In this document: positions 11,997 to 23,020 of the stretch, piece by piece
Layout: every line of letters starts with the position of its first letter
How positions within the stretch are numbered: position 1 is the first letter of the stretch
Source: Azorinus chamasolen
Taxonomy: Eukaryota; Mollusca; Bivalvia; Cardiida; Solecurtidae
NCBI GenBank assembly: GCA_963576725.1
Contig: OY755239.1
Coordinates: 61,670,953-61,734,952 of the forward strand
Length of the DNA stretch: 64,000 bases
Direction of reading: 5' to 3'
Notes under the pieces: model-generated
The model's database searches: none
What the model was told of the DNA's origin: nothing
The model's input: only the letters and a program-made list of their open reading frames with translations
Program-made: the position numbers and the translations under genes

Positions 11997-12028
11997 ATAT
12001 ATATAATACAGATCTAGTTTGTGGATTA

Positions 12029-12864
12029 TTGCCACTTTTGTTAAAATGAAAAAGTTGAACTGCATGATATTTGCATAAATTTGATGGCTTAGTTAACCCT
12101 TTATTCCTTTAATATTTATGTACGGAATAATGCCCTTATGCTTATGAATTAGATTAAAAACAATTATAATGGCATTTGAATGCATACATTTGATTATTAC
12201 ATGTTTGGCCATGGCATAAACTGTAAAATTAAATGTTGGTGTCTTGTTCTGGATGATCCATATCCGTTGAATTTTCATTACTCAAATGGTTACACGACAT
12301 TTGCTGACTATTTCTTACAACAGCTGATGAAGGTCGAGCAATTAGACTGAACTATCTAGTTAAGACAAAAAATGTTCTCAGTTATATAAATTCAACAATA
12401 TTAAGTCCGTGCAGCAATTTGAATATTAATTAGATTGATTATTATATTGCCACTTTTGTTAAAATGAAAAAGTTGAACTGCATGATATTTGCATACATTT
12501 GATGGCTTAGTTAACCCTTTATTCCTTTAATATTTATGTACGGAATAATGCCCTTATGCTTATGAATTAGATTAAAAACATTTATAATGGCATTTGAATG
12601 CATACATTTGATTATTACATGTTTGGCCATGGCATAAACTGTAAAATTAAATGTTGGTGTCTTGTTCTGGATGATCCATATCCGTTGAATTTTCATTACT
12701 CAAATGGTCACACGACATTTGCTGACTATTTCTTACAACAGCTGATGAAGGTCGAGCAATTAGACTGAACTATCTAGTTAAGACAAAAATTATTCTCAGT
12801 TATATAAATTCAACAATATTAAGTCCGTGCAGCAACTTGAATATTAATTAAATTGATTATTATA
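12029..12864 (+). repeat. 418 bp direct tandem duplication
   Basis: 12029-12446 and 12447-12864 are nearly identical, with only a few substitutions. Each unit contains a TTAACCCTTTATTCC MITE edge and a small open frame; those frames are just duplicated noise. The high identity points to a recent local duplication, or to an assembly artefact. Confidence 0.75.
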
Positions 12865-13410
12865 ATAGCACATGGACACATGAATGTTTGGCAGAAACTG
12901 TCAATAGGTATAACGTATTTTTGCTTTGTAAAGTTTGGCCCAGTAAGGAGTAAAAATCCGATACATTACGGTGTATAAATGAATGCTTTTGTTGATTATC
13001 GATTGAAACCAGTCACTAGGTTAGAAAGGCTGATTCTATTGCACCGTAATACGGCGACGCTGAAGTTCGTCTATTGGAACGTATGCATATAATACTCACA
13101 TTTTCATAAAAATCACACGCACTTCAAGAACATTTCCACCAAATATTAACAGAATGTTTATTTATTAAAATTTAAATAAACCCAGCTATATGTTAAGACA
13201 TTCTTTTGGTTTTGAAGTAGTGATTAATTAAATGTATGTACGTTATTGTATAAAATGTGAAAAATGGAGCACACTGGGACCATAATTGGAGACATCTTAA
13301 CGTCGTGTAATTAGAATACGACCTTGCTTAGTGCCACGTATGGCATTTTGAACCATTTTCATTTTCACAGTTAAACTCCAGATTTGTTGCAAATAGGTGT
13401 GTTATATTAA
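12865..13410. other. unassigned AT-rich sequence
   Basis: No exon, RNA gene or repeat that I recognise. Confidence 0.3.
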
Positions 13411-13930
13411 TGGAAAAGTAGTAAAGTCAAGCAGGCAAAGCCACATGCAAGACGCAACCACTACCAAAACACCGATAGACAGCATGACACACACACACAC
13501 AACCACACACCCAAACGCACACGCACACACACACACACGAAATGAACACAGAAAACACCAAAAGACACACAAGAACCAGGGACAAACGTTCCACAACATG
13601 AACAAACCACAAGCACAAAGACGCAATGCAAACAAAAGGAAGGGTGACAAAGAGAGTACCGCCTTGGCACGGTCAGCAGCAAAAACACAACTGGGGGTTT
13701 AAACCGGTTTACGGACGTCCTAACCTCACACTTCTCTCAAAGTCACCCTAGCTTTACAAATATTGTAAATAAAGGTATCCCCGCTGGACTTACCCACAAC
13801 ATAGACGACGGTGAACACAGGACAACATGTAAAACATAGCATAATAACTGTGACAATCCGTCAAATATGTACTCAATGACTTTGCTGAAGTCAGAGCACC
13901 TGCAGGTAAGCCGTTAAGGGCACGACAGGG
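13410..13930 (-). mobile_element. Penelope-like element 3' tail, second close copy
   Basis: It is almost identical to 5140-5655, differing mainly in the length of the (CA) run and a few substitutions. It has the same truncation point ('gccgttaaggg') but different flanking DNA, which suggests recent insertions of one short source form. No coding region. Confidence 0.65.
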
Positions 13931-14144
13931 AAAAAATAATACATGAGTCTGGTAAGCTCCTCTGGTAAGTTTATCTTATCAGAATTTATTAATATATGAA
14001 TGAGATTTTACAATGAAATGATACTATTCTTTTCTAAGATCTAATAATGACTGATCCGTAAATAACCAATTGAAATTTATATAAAACGGGCTAATTATCT
14101 ATCAAAATACAATTTAAACTATTTCTTAAAAGTACATGTTAAGA

Positions 14145-14365
14145 GTCATGCAGGAAACACCGCATACAAACACACACCCGCCCAAACAGCACCACAATAA
14201 TCAGTAAAATGTACCTATATATAAAAGACACAAAGAGACACACAACGGCAAAACAAACATACAATAGGGGGAAGATGGAAGTACCGCCTTGGAACGGTCA
14301 GTGACAAAAGTCACAGGGGGTTAAACCAGTTTTTATGGCGCCCACCCTCACTTATTCCATCTTAA
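14145..14365 (-). mobile_element. Penelope-like tail, second subfamily
   Basis: On the minus strand it carries 'gaccgttccaaggcggtact' and 'tttaaccccctgtgac', as at 61380-61440 and 61770-61990, and ends 'ggtgtttcctgcatgact'. The matching fragment at 23397-23520 shares the distal part. Confidence 0.55.
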
Positions 14366-15095
14366 ATTCACAATATTGAAAAGCTTCGGACAAACTCATT
14401 ATTAAGTTGTTTTAAATATGATTATTTCATTGTTTGATATCGAGTCTGAAATCATACTTCTGTCTGTAGTAATTCCAAGAGCAATATGCTGAACTAAACC
14501 TTTGAATGATTGCATAATTATATTAAAATAATGCCAACCAGTGTATATTTTCATGTAAAAATATTTCATTTGTCTCCATTTATGTTTACACTATTTCAAT
14601 AGTAGACAAGTTATATATTCATTGAACGGGTAAGTGCAGCATATAAGTATCATGATCACTCATATTCTAAGCATTTTTGTTTCAAAATAGATTTTAACAA
14701 AACCAGCATGGTTGTTCTTCATAATTTGATGTTTACATCGATGCTGTTCTTGTATTCAGATTATTTTGAAATAAAAAGAAAAACACATTTCAAACATTAA
14801 GCCAGAATACGAATTATGCAGACGGCAAAAACCTAAAAGAGCCAAAGAGATAAACTCGTGTCGTTACACAAGCAAAAATCTCATTTGCAATATTTCATTC
14901 CTGAAGAAATAATCTGAACCAAACCATGCTGATATATTTAGTGACTGTGGTTTATGTTTTCGTCTGAATGAAACCAAATACGATATCAAAAACGTGGCTT
15001 ACATACGTTCTGCGATTGGTGACATCTGAAATTAACACCTAATTAACGACTAAAGAGACACACACCAGTTTTTCAAACACATGTCTCTAAAGGAT
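14366..15095. other. unassigned sequence
   Basis: AT-rich; nothing recognised on either strand. Confidence 0.3.
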
Positions 15096-15099
15096 GAAA

Positions 15100-15396
15100 G
15101 TCTCTGTGGTCGAGTGGTTATGGTTTTTGACTGATAATTGCCTAACCCCTCACCGCTGTGGTTCGAACCCTGGTCTGGGCATTTGGACTTTTCATGTGAG
15201 GAAACCTTCAAGCTGCTTCGCGGTAGGTCAGTGAGACTACCCGGTACTGCTCTTCTGTGAACAAAACAATATAATTTGTTTCATGCACCGAAAACCCTTC
15301 TAGGCTTCCTCCACCTGTTATTATATTGACGTCGCGATATGACTGAAATACTGTTGAAGCTATGTAAAAACGTTAACAAAGAAACACTCATAGAAA
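15100..15396 (+). mobile_element. tRNA-Ser-derived SINE
   Basis: The head 15100-15180 has a box A-like TGTGGTCGAGTGGTTA and a perfect box B, GGTTCGAACCC. Its long variable arm fits a class II (Ser/Leu) tRNA, and the anticodon loop region is GACTGATAATTG. A body follows, with the tail 'gacgtcgcgatatgactgaaatactgtt'; in shorter form 'gacgtcgcgatatgactg' also occurs at 56472 as 'gacgtcgcaatatgactg'. This is Pol III-driven non-autonomous SINE structure of the kind widespread in molluscs; I cannot fix the named family. Confidence 0.75.
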
Positions 15397-15689
15397 CAAA
15401 CAAACTAAAAGTAAAAGTTCAGAAATAATTCGTTTTCTTACATTTACAGAACTACTATATATATTGGTGGAGGTATTTGTGTTACATACGTATCTATTTC
15501 TTAAATCTTCATGTTCTCCATGTTCTTTACATCGGACATCTAAAAGAACTAGCGTAAGAGTATGTCATCGCCGCGGAAGTATTTAACGTATTTAAAGTTA
15601 AAGAAGGGAAGTTTTTATCCGACTCTTTTACCAGATTTATGGGACTTGTAGAATGTTCTACTTTATAACATATTGTGGTTGGTTTAGAG

Positions 15690-16390
15690 ACAATGTCGCC
15701 AGGAGGGCATTTATGTCCTATGGTGGTATGGTGGACACACTTTTACACTTTTCTAGTTGAAACCTATTTTAGTTCTGATGATCTACATATGCATTTAACA
15801 GAAAACATCTAAATGACGTAAATAGAAAAAAAACACTCAAAGGTGTTTTACACTGGGAAACTAACAGAACCAGAGAAACTTTGTCGATAATAACAGTAGG
15901 GCATCGCGCTTGGTTTCTCTGTATCCTCTGCACTCTCTCTGTGGCGCCAAATGAACTTAAAGTAAGCAGACAAAGAAGTTAAACAAACAATTTGTCTCGG
16001 ATGTGGGGTTTTATTGTAAAATATAGTGGTTTGTTATGACAAACTTTACACCACCTTCGGTAAGCACTGCATGGAAATTTAGTCAGCACCTCTGGAGGTA
16101 TTCGTCAAGTAGAGCAGAATTTCACAAAACGGTCTACTTTTGATCATGTTAAATTACCTGGCAATTGAGACTTTCATTAAGTACACAGACGCAGACATCA
16201 TTTATTTGGTACATGCTTCAAAGTCTGGTTGTAGTGTTGTCAGTATGCTTACCTCTTTATTGAATCGATTCCGAAGCTGGAAGAAAAGGATTGTGTTTTT
16301 ATTTACGTAAATACTTTGTGTTCTAGTCAAATATAGTTCGGGCACACATATCAGTAAATAAATAAGGTGTTAAAGTTGTTACAATTCTTA
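15690..16390 (+). repeat. segmental repeat F, copy A
   Basis: Shares 'gagaaactttgt.gataata', 'cagtagggcatc.cgct.ggt' and 'ttctctgtatcctct' with copies at 16965 (B) and 20460 (C) and, inverted, at 25480-25670. The part after 15880 is the unit that is tandemly repeated and carries a minus-strand micro-exon. Confidence 0.7.
16253..16276 (-). CDS. putative 24 nt micro-exon A
   Basis: On the minus strand, acceptor 'ccttttcttccag' and donor 'gtaagcatac' bracket 24 nt, read in phase 0 as LRNRFNKE. Homologous positions in copies B (19233) and C (20870) keep both splice sites and a multiple-of-three length, while the exon itself differs more than the flanking intron. It is probably a symmetric micro-exon of the minus-strand gene that also uses 21748-21822. 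Protein family unknown. Confidence 0.4.
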
Positions 16391-16435
16391 CAAATTTTTC
16401 AGAGTGAATTTATTGTCATACATGTATTTATTACC

Positions 16436-16911
16436 AGTCAGAGTAAATCCCTGGAATTTGATTGGTCAGTTTGCAAAAAACTGCCGTGGTGTACAGAACC
16501 ATATTTGGCAGCTTCCACGGTGAATACATAATTCAAATTTGACGCGTTACGTCATTCGTTTTGTTTTTGTTTTTAGCGTCGATTCGAAATTTCATATCGT
16601 CCTTTCTCCATTAATTCTGGACGGATTACGACCAAATAATCGATAATAAACGTAAACAACTGTTACTCGTATGTTCCTCCATTTGGCACTATCAACTTCT
16701 CGGTACAACGTGTAACCGTTTAAACTCAAATGTTTACAAGTGAAGTTTGAATTCCTCTTTCGAAATTGCTCTGAGACGACGTCATGTTTGCTCTGTAATG
16801 ACGTCATATTTTCCTTATCATGTCGTAATATAATTAGATATCTAATGTCAGCAAAAATAAGAGTTGTTCGTTTCTTAATTAGGTAAATCGGATCTCTGAC
16901 TGGTAATAAAT
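16436..16911. mobile_element. MITE with 18 bp inverted ends, copy 1
   Basis: The ends are ATTTATTACCAGTCAGAG and its exact reverse complement. The second copy is at 20006-20418; both sit in the same duplicated context, so they were copied by segmental duplication rather than inserted twice. Inside are CRE-like sites (AATGACGTCATATT). Confidence 0.7.
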
Positions 16912-16959
16912 TCGTTACACGGTAATTTGGCAGGGTGTACGGGCTGGTATGACCGGGTT

Positions 16960-17262
16960 AGACCAGAGAAACTTTGTTGATAATAACAGTAGGGCATCAC
17001 GCTCGGTTTCTCTGTATCCTCTTCCTTCTCTCTGTGGCGTCCAATGAACTAATTGTAAGCAGACACAGAAGTTAATCAATACAAACAAACCATCTGTCTC
17101 GGATGTGAGTTTTTATTGTAAAATGTAGTGGTTTATGACAAACTCTACACCACCTTCGGTTTACAAGCACTGTATGGAAATTTAGTCAGCACGTCTAGAG
17201 GTATCTGTCAAGTAGAGCATAATTACACAAAACGGTATATTTTTGATCATGTTAAAATACCT
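16960..17262 (+). repeat. segmental repeat F, copy B (left part)
   Basis: Collinear with copy A until 'acaaatgag', where foreign DNA (17270-19156) interrupts it. It resumes at 19157 ('ttaagtacaca'). Confidence 0.65.
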
Positions 17263-17280
17263 TACAAATGAGCTTTTGGT

Positions 17281-17432
17281 GCCAGGAGACGTGAGCAGCG
17301 TTGCACTTTCAATTCCTGTTCATGAACAGACTCAATAAAACCGAGTCTGCAATTTTTTCTTTATGTGTTGCAATTTTTGCTCTGGGGGGGGGGGGGGGGG
17401 GGAGGGGGATCACCTCCTTTCAGAATTTATTT
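17281..17432 (+). repeat. repeat D ('actcaataaaaccgagtct')
   Basis: Matches copies at 19400-19560, 19800-19920, 21040-21180, 21220-21300, 21440-21570, 21560-21665 and 62010-62130 in both orientations. A poly-G run (17383-17405) lies inside it, replacing the 'cgaagga' segment of the other copies. Confidence 0.6.
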
Positions 17433-17437
17433 TCTTA

Positions 17438-19156
17438 TACCCCCATTCCACTGGGCGACGTTTCCTATGCGCTACTGGCGATCATGGCGCTTCTCCAAAA
17501 TCTTCCAAATCGCCACAGAAGCGCCGTCATGTGCCTAATTTTGGGACTTTGGCGTTTCTAGTACGCTTATAGTACGCTTCAATAACGATCTCGCTGCGCT
17601 GTTTACAATCCTGTCGCGATGTTGCTGCGCTTCTACGGCGCTTGAGGTCTCTCCAAGACGCTTCTACTACCCTTCAACTACGACAAGGGATTTCAGGCTA
17701 CGCTTAATACGTTGCTGTTACGGCCTTGCTTCGACCTAGGCGCAGGAGCTGCGCTTCTGTTCCGCTTTTGGAACGTTTCTATAAAAAATGGGTGATTAAA
17801 CTGATTTCGAAGTAGTTGACCACCATCCTTCGAAGAAAATTGATCAAATTGTTTTGAAGACCCAGATCAAGAAAAACACAGTGTTGGGCCTGATCTAGGT
17901 CTTCTTTTTGATAAGTCTTTCATTGGGTGACTCAAGCATTAACATTTTCCCTGTTCAATATCCATGTAAGAAAGAACGATCTTATGAATATTTATAAGCT
18001 GCATTTTTAAAATTTAACCTTTTTAAGATTTTTTTTGCTTTGACAAAAACTGTAGGTTTATATCTATATCATGTTTATAAACAAACAGAGCAGACCCTGA
18101 TCAGACGGCTCCAATAGGAGCTTCTGATCTGGGTCTACTCTGTTTGCAAATGTGTGAAAAAGCATTTGTATGCGGACAAATATCTCGGCGCTTTTGTTGC
18201 GATGCGACTGCGATTGCGCTACGTTACTCACGCTGCGGCTACGATACTACTACGTTTATGAATTTCTTACTACGCTTCTGCGGCGATTTGAGTCCACGGC
18301 GATGCCACTACGATTGTTATGAATATTTATAAGCTGCATTTTAAAAAGTTAACCTTTGTAAGAAATGTTTTTGCTTTGACAAAAACTGTAGGATTATATC
18401 TATATCATGTTATAAGCAAACAGAGCAGACCCTGACCAGACGGCTCCAATAGGAGCTTCTGATCTGGGTCTACTCTGTTTGCAAATGTGTGAAAAAGCAT
18501 TTGTATGCGGACAAATATCTCGGCGCTTTTGTTGCGATGCGACTGGGATTGCGCTACGTTACTCACGCTGCGGCTACGATACTACTACGTTTATGAATTT
18601 CTTACTACGCTTCTGCGGCGATTTGAGTCCACGGCGATGCCACTACGATTGTTATGAATATTTATAAGCTGCATTTAAAAAGTTAACCTTTGTAAGAAAT
18701 GTTTTTGCTTTGACAAAAACTGTAGGATTATATCTATATCATGTTATAAGCAAACAGAGCAGACCCTGACCAGACGGCTCCAATAGGAGCTTCTGATCTG
18801 GGTCTACTCTGTTTGCAAATGTGTGAAAAAGCATTTGTATGCGGACAAATATCTCGGCGCTTTTGTTGCGATGCAACTGCGATTGCGCTACGTTACTCAC
18901 GCTGCGGCTACGATACTACTACGCTCATGAATTTCTTACTACGCTTTGCGGCGATTCGAGTCCACGGCGATGCCACTACGATTGTTTTGAGCATGGTCAA
19001 AACAATCGCCGTGAAGTGGCGATCAGGGAGCTTCTGCTACGCTTCTACCACGATCAGGACGCTTCTACAGCGCTGTTGCCGCTCCTGCTATGATTCGCGG
19101 CGTTTTTACCAAAATTTCGAAGTGTAGCGGAATCGCCGCTCAGTGGAATGGGGGTA
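17438..19156. mobile_element. 1.7 kb PIF/Harbinger-type non-autonomous element
   Basis: Near-perfect ends: left TACCCCCATTCCACTGGGCG, right CGCTCAGTGGAATGGGGGTA when read on the plus strand. The 3 bp direct repeat TTA flanks it (17435-17437, 19157-19159), as in PIF/Harbinger elements. It interrupts repeat F copy B. The interior is not coding: it is a degenerate 'cgcttctacggcg' satellite with three ~335 bp tandem units, each carrying a CAGATC palindrome. No transposase is present. Confidence 0.7.
17981..18965 (+). repeat. three tandem ~335 bp units
   Basis: 'atgaatatttataagctgca' recurs at about 17983, 18319 and 18653. Each unit joins a palindromic CAGATC MITE half, 'agcaaacagagcagaccctg', to a block rich in 'gctacg' and 'cggcga'. 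The three similar 62-codon open frames are a by-product of the duplication. Confidence 0.75.
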
Positions 19157-19400
19157 TTAAGTACACATACTCAGATACCATATATTGATACGTATTTCAT
19201 CAGTCTGTTCGTAGTGTTGTCAGTATGCTTACCTCTGTATTGAATTCATCCTTACACTGAAAGAAAAGGATTATGTTTTTATTTACGTAAGTACTTTGTG
19301 TTCTAGTCAAATATAGTTCGGACACACATATCAGTAAATAACTAGGGTGTTAACGTTGTTACACTTTTCCTTTAATATATTAAATACTTATTTCATTAAT
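19157..19400 (+). repeat. segmental repeat F, copy B (right part)
   Basis: Continues copy B after the Harbinger-type insertion, with 'ttgtcagtatgcttacctct' and 'tttgtgttctagtcaaatat' as in copies A and C. Confidence 0.65.
19233..19256 (-). CDS. putative 24 nt micro-exon B
   Basis: Acceptor 'ccttttctttcag' and donor 'gtaagcatac' bracket 24 nt, phase 0 reading CKDEFNTE. About 9 of 24 bases differ from micro-exon A, while the 24 intronic bases just upstream differ at about 2. This exon-versus-intron contrast argues against simple neutral decay, though the sample is tiny. Confidence 0.4.
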
Positions 19401-19920
19401 TGAATTCAAAATATAGTCTGAAAGTTGAAGATCATTCGAAAGCAAAAGTAGCAATGCGAAAAGAGAAAAATGCAGACTCGGTTTTATTGAGTCTGTTCAT
19501 GGTACTAACTTAAAGTGCCACACTAACTCATGACCCTTGCACCGATTTAAGCCGTATTCAATTTTCAAAACTAATTTCATCATAACTAATGACTCGAAGG
19601 ACCAGAAAATATAACAACATTTATATGAAGCAAACGTATACTATCAGAGGAAAGTGAAACGAATTGAAAGGAAATATAACAAAGAATATGTATGCACCGT
19701 GTGCATGTTTTCTGTGGAAGCTACAACAACAGAAGATGCTGAATGCCCGTGTGGTCCTTTGGAATCAACAGTTTCAATGCTTTTAGTTATGAAACTTGAA
19801 TATCGCCTAAGCCGGTGTTACGGGGCGTGAATAGTAGTGTTGCACTTTTATACTGAATAAAAGGTAGTCTGTAATTTCTTTATCCGCATTCTTGCTTTTA
19901 TTTTCAATGGAAAATAATGA
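19400..19920. repeat. repeat D copies, both orientations
   Basis: 19430-19560 is a minus copy ('gactcggttttattgagtct'). 19825-19920 is a diverged plus copy ('gaatagtagtgttgcactttt'). Confidence 0.55.
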
Positions 19921-20005
19921 CGACCCTTTGCCACCAGATAACATTTCGTCCAGTAAAGTGTTCGTCTACTTCAAATTTTCAGAGTGAAGTTTTCGGCATA
20001 CATGT

Positions 20006-20418
20006 ATTTATTACCAGTCAGAGTAACTCCTTAGAATTTGATTGGTCAGTTTGCCAAAAACTGCCGGGGTGTACGGAATCATTTTCGGCGGCTTCCACGG
20101 AGAATACAGAAATCAAATTTGACTTGTGACGTCATTCGTTTTGTTTTTGTTTTTAGCGTCGATTCGAAATTTCATATCGTCCTTTCTCCATTAATTCTGG
20201 ACGGAATACGACCAAATAATCGATAATAAGCGTAAACAACTGTTACTCGTATGTTCCTCCACTCTTTCGAAATTGCTCTGAGACGACGTCATATTTGCTC
20301 TGTAATGACGTCATATTTTCCTTGTCATGTCGTAATATAATTAGAGATCTAATGTCAGCAAAAATAAGAGTTGTCCGTTTCTCAATTAGGTAAATCGGAT
20401 CTCTGACTGGTAATAAAT
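20006..20418. mobile_element. MITE with 18 bp inverted ends, copy 2
   Basis: Same ends as 16436-16911 but ~63 bp shorter: it lacks the segment around 'ttggcactatcaacttctcgg'. Two CRE-like TGACGTCA sites are kept. Confidence 0.7.
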
Positions 20419-20449
20419 TCGTTACACGGTAATTTGGCAGGGTGTACGG

Positions 20450-21000
20450 GCTGGTATGACCGGGTTAGACCAGAGAAACTTTGTTGATAATAACAGTAGG
20501 GCATCACGCTCGGTTTCTCTGTATCCTCTCTCCTCTCTCTGTGGTGTCCAATGAAATAATTGTAAGCAGACACAGAAGTTAATCAATACAAACAAACCAT
20601 CTGTCTCGGATGTGAGTTTTTATTGTAAAATGTAGTGGTTTGTTATGACACTTTACACCACCTTCGGTTTACAAGAACTGTATGGAAATTTAGTCAGCAC
20701 GTCTAGAAGTATCTGTCAAGTAGAGCATAATTACACAAAACGGTCTATTTTTGATAATGTTAAAATACCAGACAAATGAGACTATCCCGAGGTACACAGA
20801 CGCAGATAGCATAATAGTATATTGATACATGTTTCACCATTCTGTTCGTAGTGTTGTCAGTATACTTACCGCTGGATAGTACCCCTGAAGCTGGAAGAAA
20901 AGGTTCGTGTTTTTATTTTATTAAGTACTTTGTGTTCTAGTCAAATATAGTTCGGGCACACATATCAATAAGTAAATAGAGTCTTAAAGTTGTTACAGGA
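20450..21000 (+). repeat. segmental repeat F, copy C
   Basis: Collinear with copies A and B: 'gttagaccagagaaactttg' to 'atatagttcgggcacacata'. Includes micro-exon C on the minus strand. Confidence 0.7.
20870..20890 (-). CDS. putative 21 nt micro-exon C
   Basis: Acceptor 'ccttttcttccag' and donor 'gtaagtatac' bracket 21 nt, phase 0 reading LQGYYPA. It is one codon shorter than A and B and keeps the splice sites. In minus-strand transcript order it follows the 75 nt exon at 21748-21822 and precedes B and A. Confidence 0.4.
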
Positions 21001-21039
21001 TTTTCCTTAAATATATTAAATACTTATTTCATTAATTGA

Positions 21040-21665
21040 TTTTAACATATAGTCTAAAAGTGAGAGATCCCTCGAAAGCAAAAGTCTCAATGCGAAAAGA
21101 GAAGTGTGTAGACTTGGTTTTATTGAGTCTGTTCATGAGTAGTAACTATAAGTGCAACACTACTCATGCCCCTTGCACCGGCTTAAGTAGTATTCAATTT
21201 TCAAAACTAACAAAATCAAAACTAATGACTCGAAGAACACTGTTCATAAGTAGTAATTAAAAGTGCAATACTACTCACGCCCCTAGCACAGGCTTAAACA
21301 TGAGTCAATTTACAAAACGTATAACATAAAAACAAATGATCCTGATGGACCAGAAAATATAACAACACTGAGAACGAAGTATGGGGCGACTTTTACGGCC
21401 GCCACACAAACACTTAACACCTGCTGTGTGAAAGTGAATATAGTCTGAAAGTGGGAGATCCTTTGAAAACAAAAGTAGCAATGCAAAAAGAGAAAATTGC
21501 ACACTATGATTAATTGAGTCTGTTTAGGAGTAGTAATTAAAAGTGCAACACTACTCACGCCCCATGAGAATTACTCTTCATGAACAGACTCAATAAAATA
21601 ATCTGTAATTTTCTCTTTTCGCATTGCAACCTTTGCTTTCGAAGGATCTCCCACTTTCAGGATAT
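21040..21665. repeat. repeat D cluster and repeat E
   Basis: Several D copies in both orientations ('gcaacactactca', 'ttgagtctgttcatgag'). Between them, 21355-21430 ('gggcgacttttacggccgcc') recurs at 62190-62270 next to another D copy, so D and E may be parts of one longer element. Confidence 0.55.
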
Positions 21666-21747
21666 ATTAAAGGATATTTTCCTTATGGCTACAATATTTT
21701 CAGCCATTCTAGAACTCAGACACCACTGTCTATATCGCATGACTTAC

Positions 21748-21822
21748 CCACTCTAGTCCACTTCTTAGCTTTTTGATTTCCCGATTGCTAAAGTTTGCCA
21801 GAGAGAGACCGTGTCTTTGCAA
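21748..21822 (-). CDS. putative 75 nt coding exon
   Basis: On the minus strand a strong acceptor (gtttcatttcag) and a near-consensus donor (TGG/GTAAGTCA) bracket exactly 25 codons. In phase 0 they read LQRHGLSLANFS then NREIKKLRSGLEW. It is basic and likely helical, with no domain I recognise. The three micro-exons downstream on the same strand are also phase 0, and so are the two HEPN-like exons upstream at 32.6 and 34.1-34.6 kb; one gene is possible. The exon call rests on splice signals and openness only. Confidence 0.45.
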
Positions 21823-22056
21823 CTGAAATGAAACAACGATACAAATGTGTGAGAATCTGGCTGATCAAGTCTGTAATTACATATTGACGCCGTTCTTTTT
21901 TTTTTAAAAGATAACTTTACACCCCTAACATAACTACTATTGACATTGGAATAGATATACTGAAATTGTTGCACTTGACATTTCCTTTTAAGAGTATTCA
22001 GTAGAGCGTAGCAAAGATATTATGTTTTAAACTTGTTTCAACATATTAAGGATATG

Positions 22057-23020
22057 CGGATTGTTATACCCCCACAAACGAAGTTTTTTTTTTTTGTTTT
22101 TTTTTTTTGGGGGGGGGGGGTGTTATACTGGAGTCAACATGTTCGTCCGGTTGTCTGTCTGTCTGTCAGTTCGTTCGCCCGTCCGTCCGTCCGTCCGCCT
22201 TGTCCGGATCATAACCTCCAAAATATAAAAGCTATTGACTTCAAACTTCATATATAGATAGATCACATTGACGGCAAGTGCAGTGCACAAGGTTTGTAAC
22301 TCTGTCTTCAGTTATTGCCCTTTGTTATGTTTCAGTTTTCTGGAGTTTTTTCTAAACCTTTACACATATTGAAGCGATATATGGTATGTGGCTTTATTAT
22401 AATGAGTTACAGATCAAGTTTGAATTCCGTTACGCTTCGTTGATTTTTCACGGAAATGCAGTGATTTTACATAGAAATTTTCCGGAAATTCAGGTTTGCT
22501 GGAGTTCTTTCTACACCTTTATAGATATTGAAGTGATATTTGGTATGTGACTTTACTGTAATGAGATACAGATCAAGTTTGAATTTCGTTACGCTTCATT
22601 GATTTTTCACGGAAATACAGTGATTTTATTAAGAAATTTTCCGGAAATTCAGGTTTTCCGGAGTTTTTTCTAAACTTTTACAGATATTGAAGTGATATTT
22701 GGTATGTGGCTTTACTGTAATGAGATACAGATCAAGTTTAAATTTCGTTACGCTTCATTGATTTTTCACGGAAATACAGTGATTTTACTAAGACATTTTC
22801 CGGAAATTCGGATTTTCCGCAGTTTGTTTCTAAACCCTTGCAGATCTTAATGTGATATTTGGTATGTAGCTTTATAAAAATAAGTTACAGATCCAGTTTG
22901 AATTTTGTTACAGTACATTGATATTTAGCGGATTTACAGCATTTTGACCTAGAAATGTTTAGGAAATTTCAGGTTTTCCGGATTTTTTTTCTAAACTGTA
23001 GCAGATATTGTAGTTATTTA
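22057..23020 (-). mobile_element. Helitron/pearl-type element, inverted, ~158 bp repeats
   Basis: On the plus strand: terminal hairpin-like end ('gttatacccccac' with poly-T/poly-G, then 'gtgttatactgg'), (TGTC)/(CGTC) microsatellite 22150-22200, then about 4.5 copies of a 155-165 bp monomer with 'gatttttcacggaaat.cagtg' and 'ttttccggaaattcaggttt'. No coding capacity. Confidence 0.7.

Noticed and set aside
12318..12362. Hammerhead ribozyme (CTGATGA at 12321 and 12738)
   Set aside because: A four-pair stem II can form, but the GAAA core is GAAC, there is no stem I, and it is not beside a Penelope end.
12093..12696. Paired 61-codon minus-strand proteins
   Set aside because: They lie in an AT-rich tandem duplication that contains MITE edges; similarity follows from duplication, not selection.
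15100..15180. Functional tRNA-Ser gene
   Set aside because: The acceptor and anticodon stems do not pair well and a SINE body with a shared tail follows directly.
18144..19127. Three similar cysteine- and arginine-rich small proteins
   Set aside because: They arise from 335 bp tandem units of a satellite in a non-coding transposon; no Kozak or splice support, and adjacent frames are equally open.
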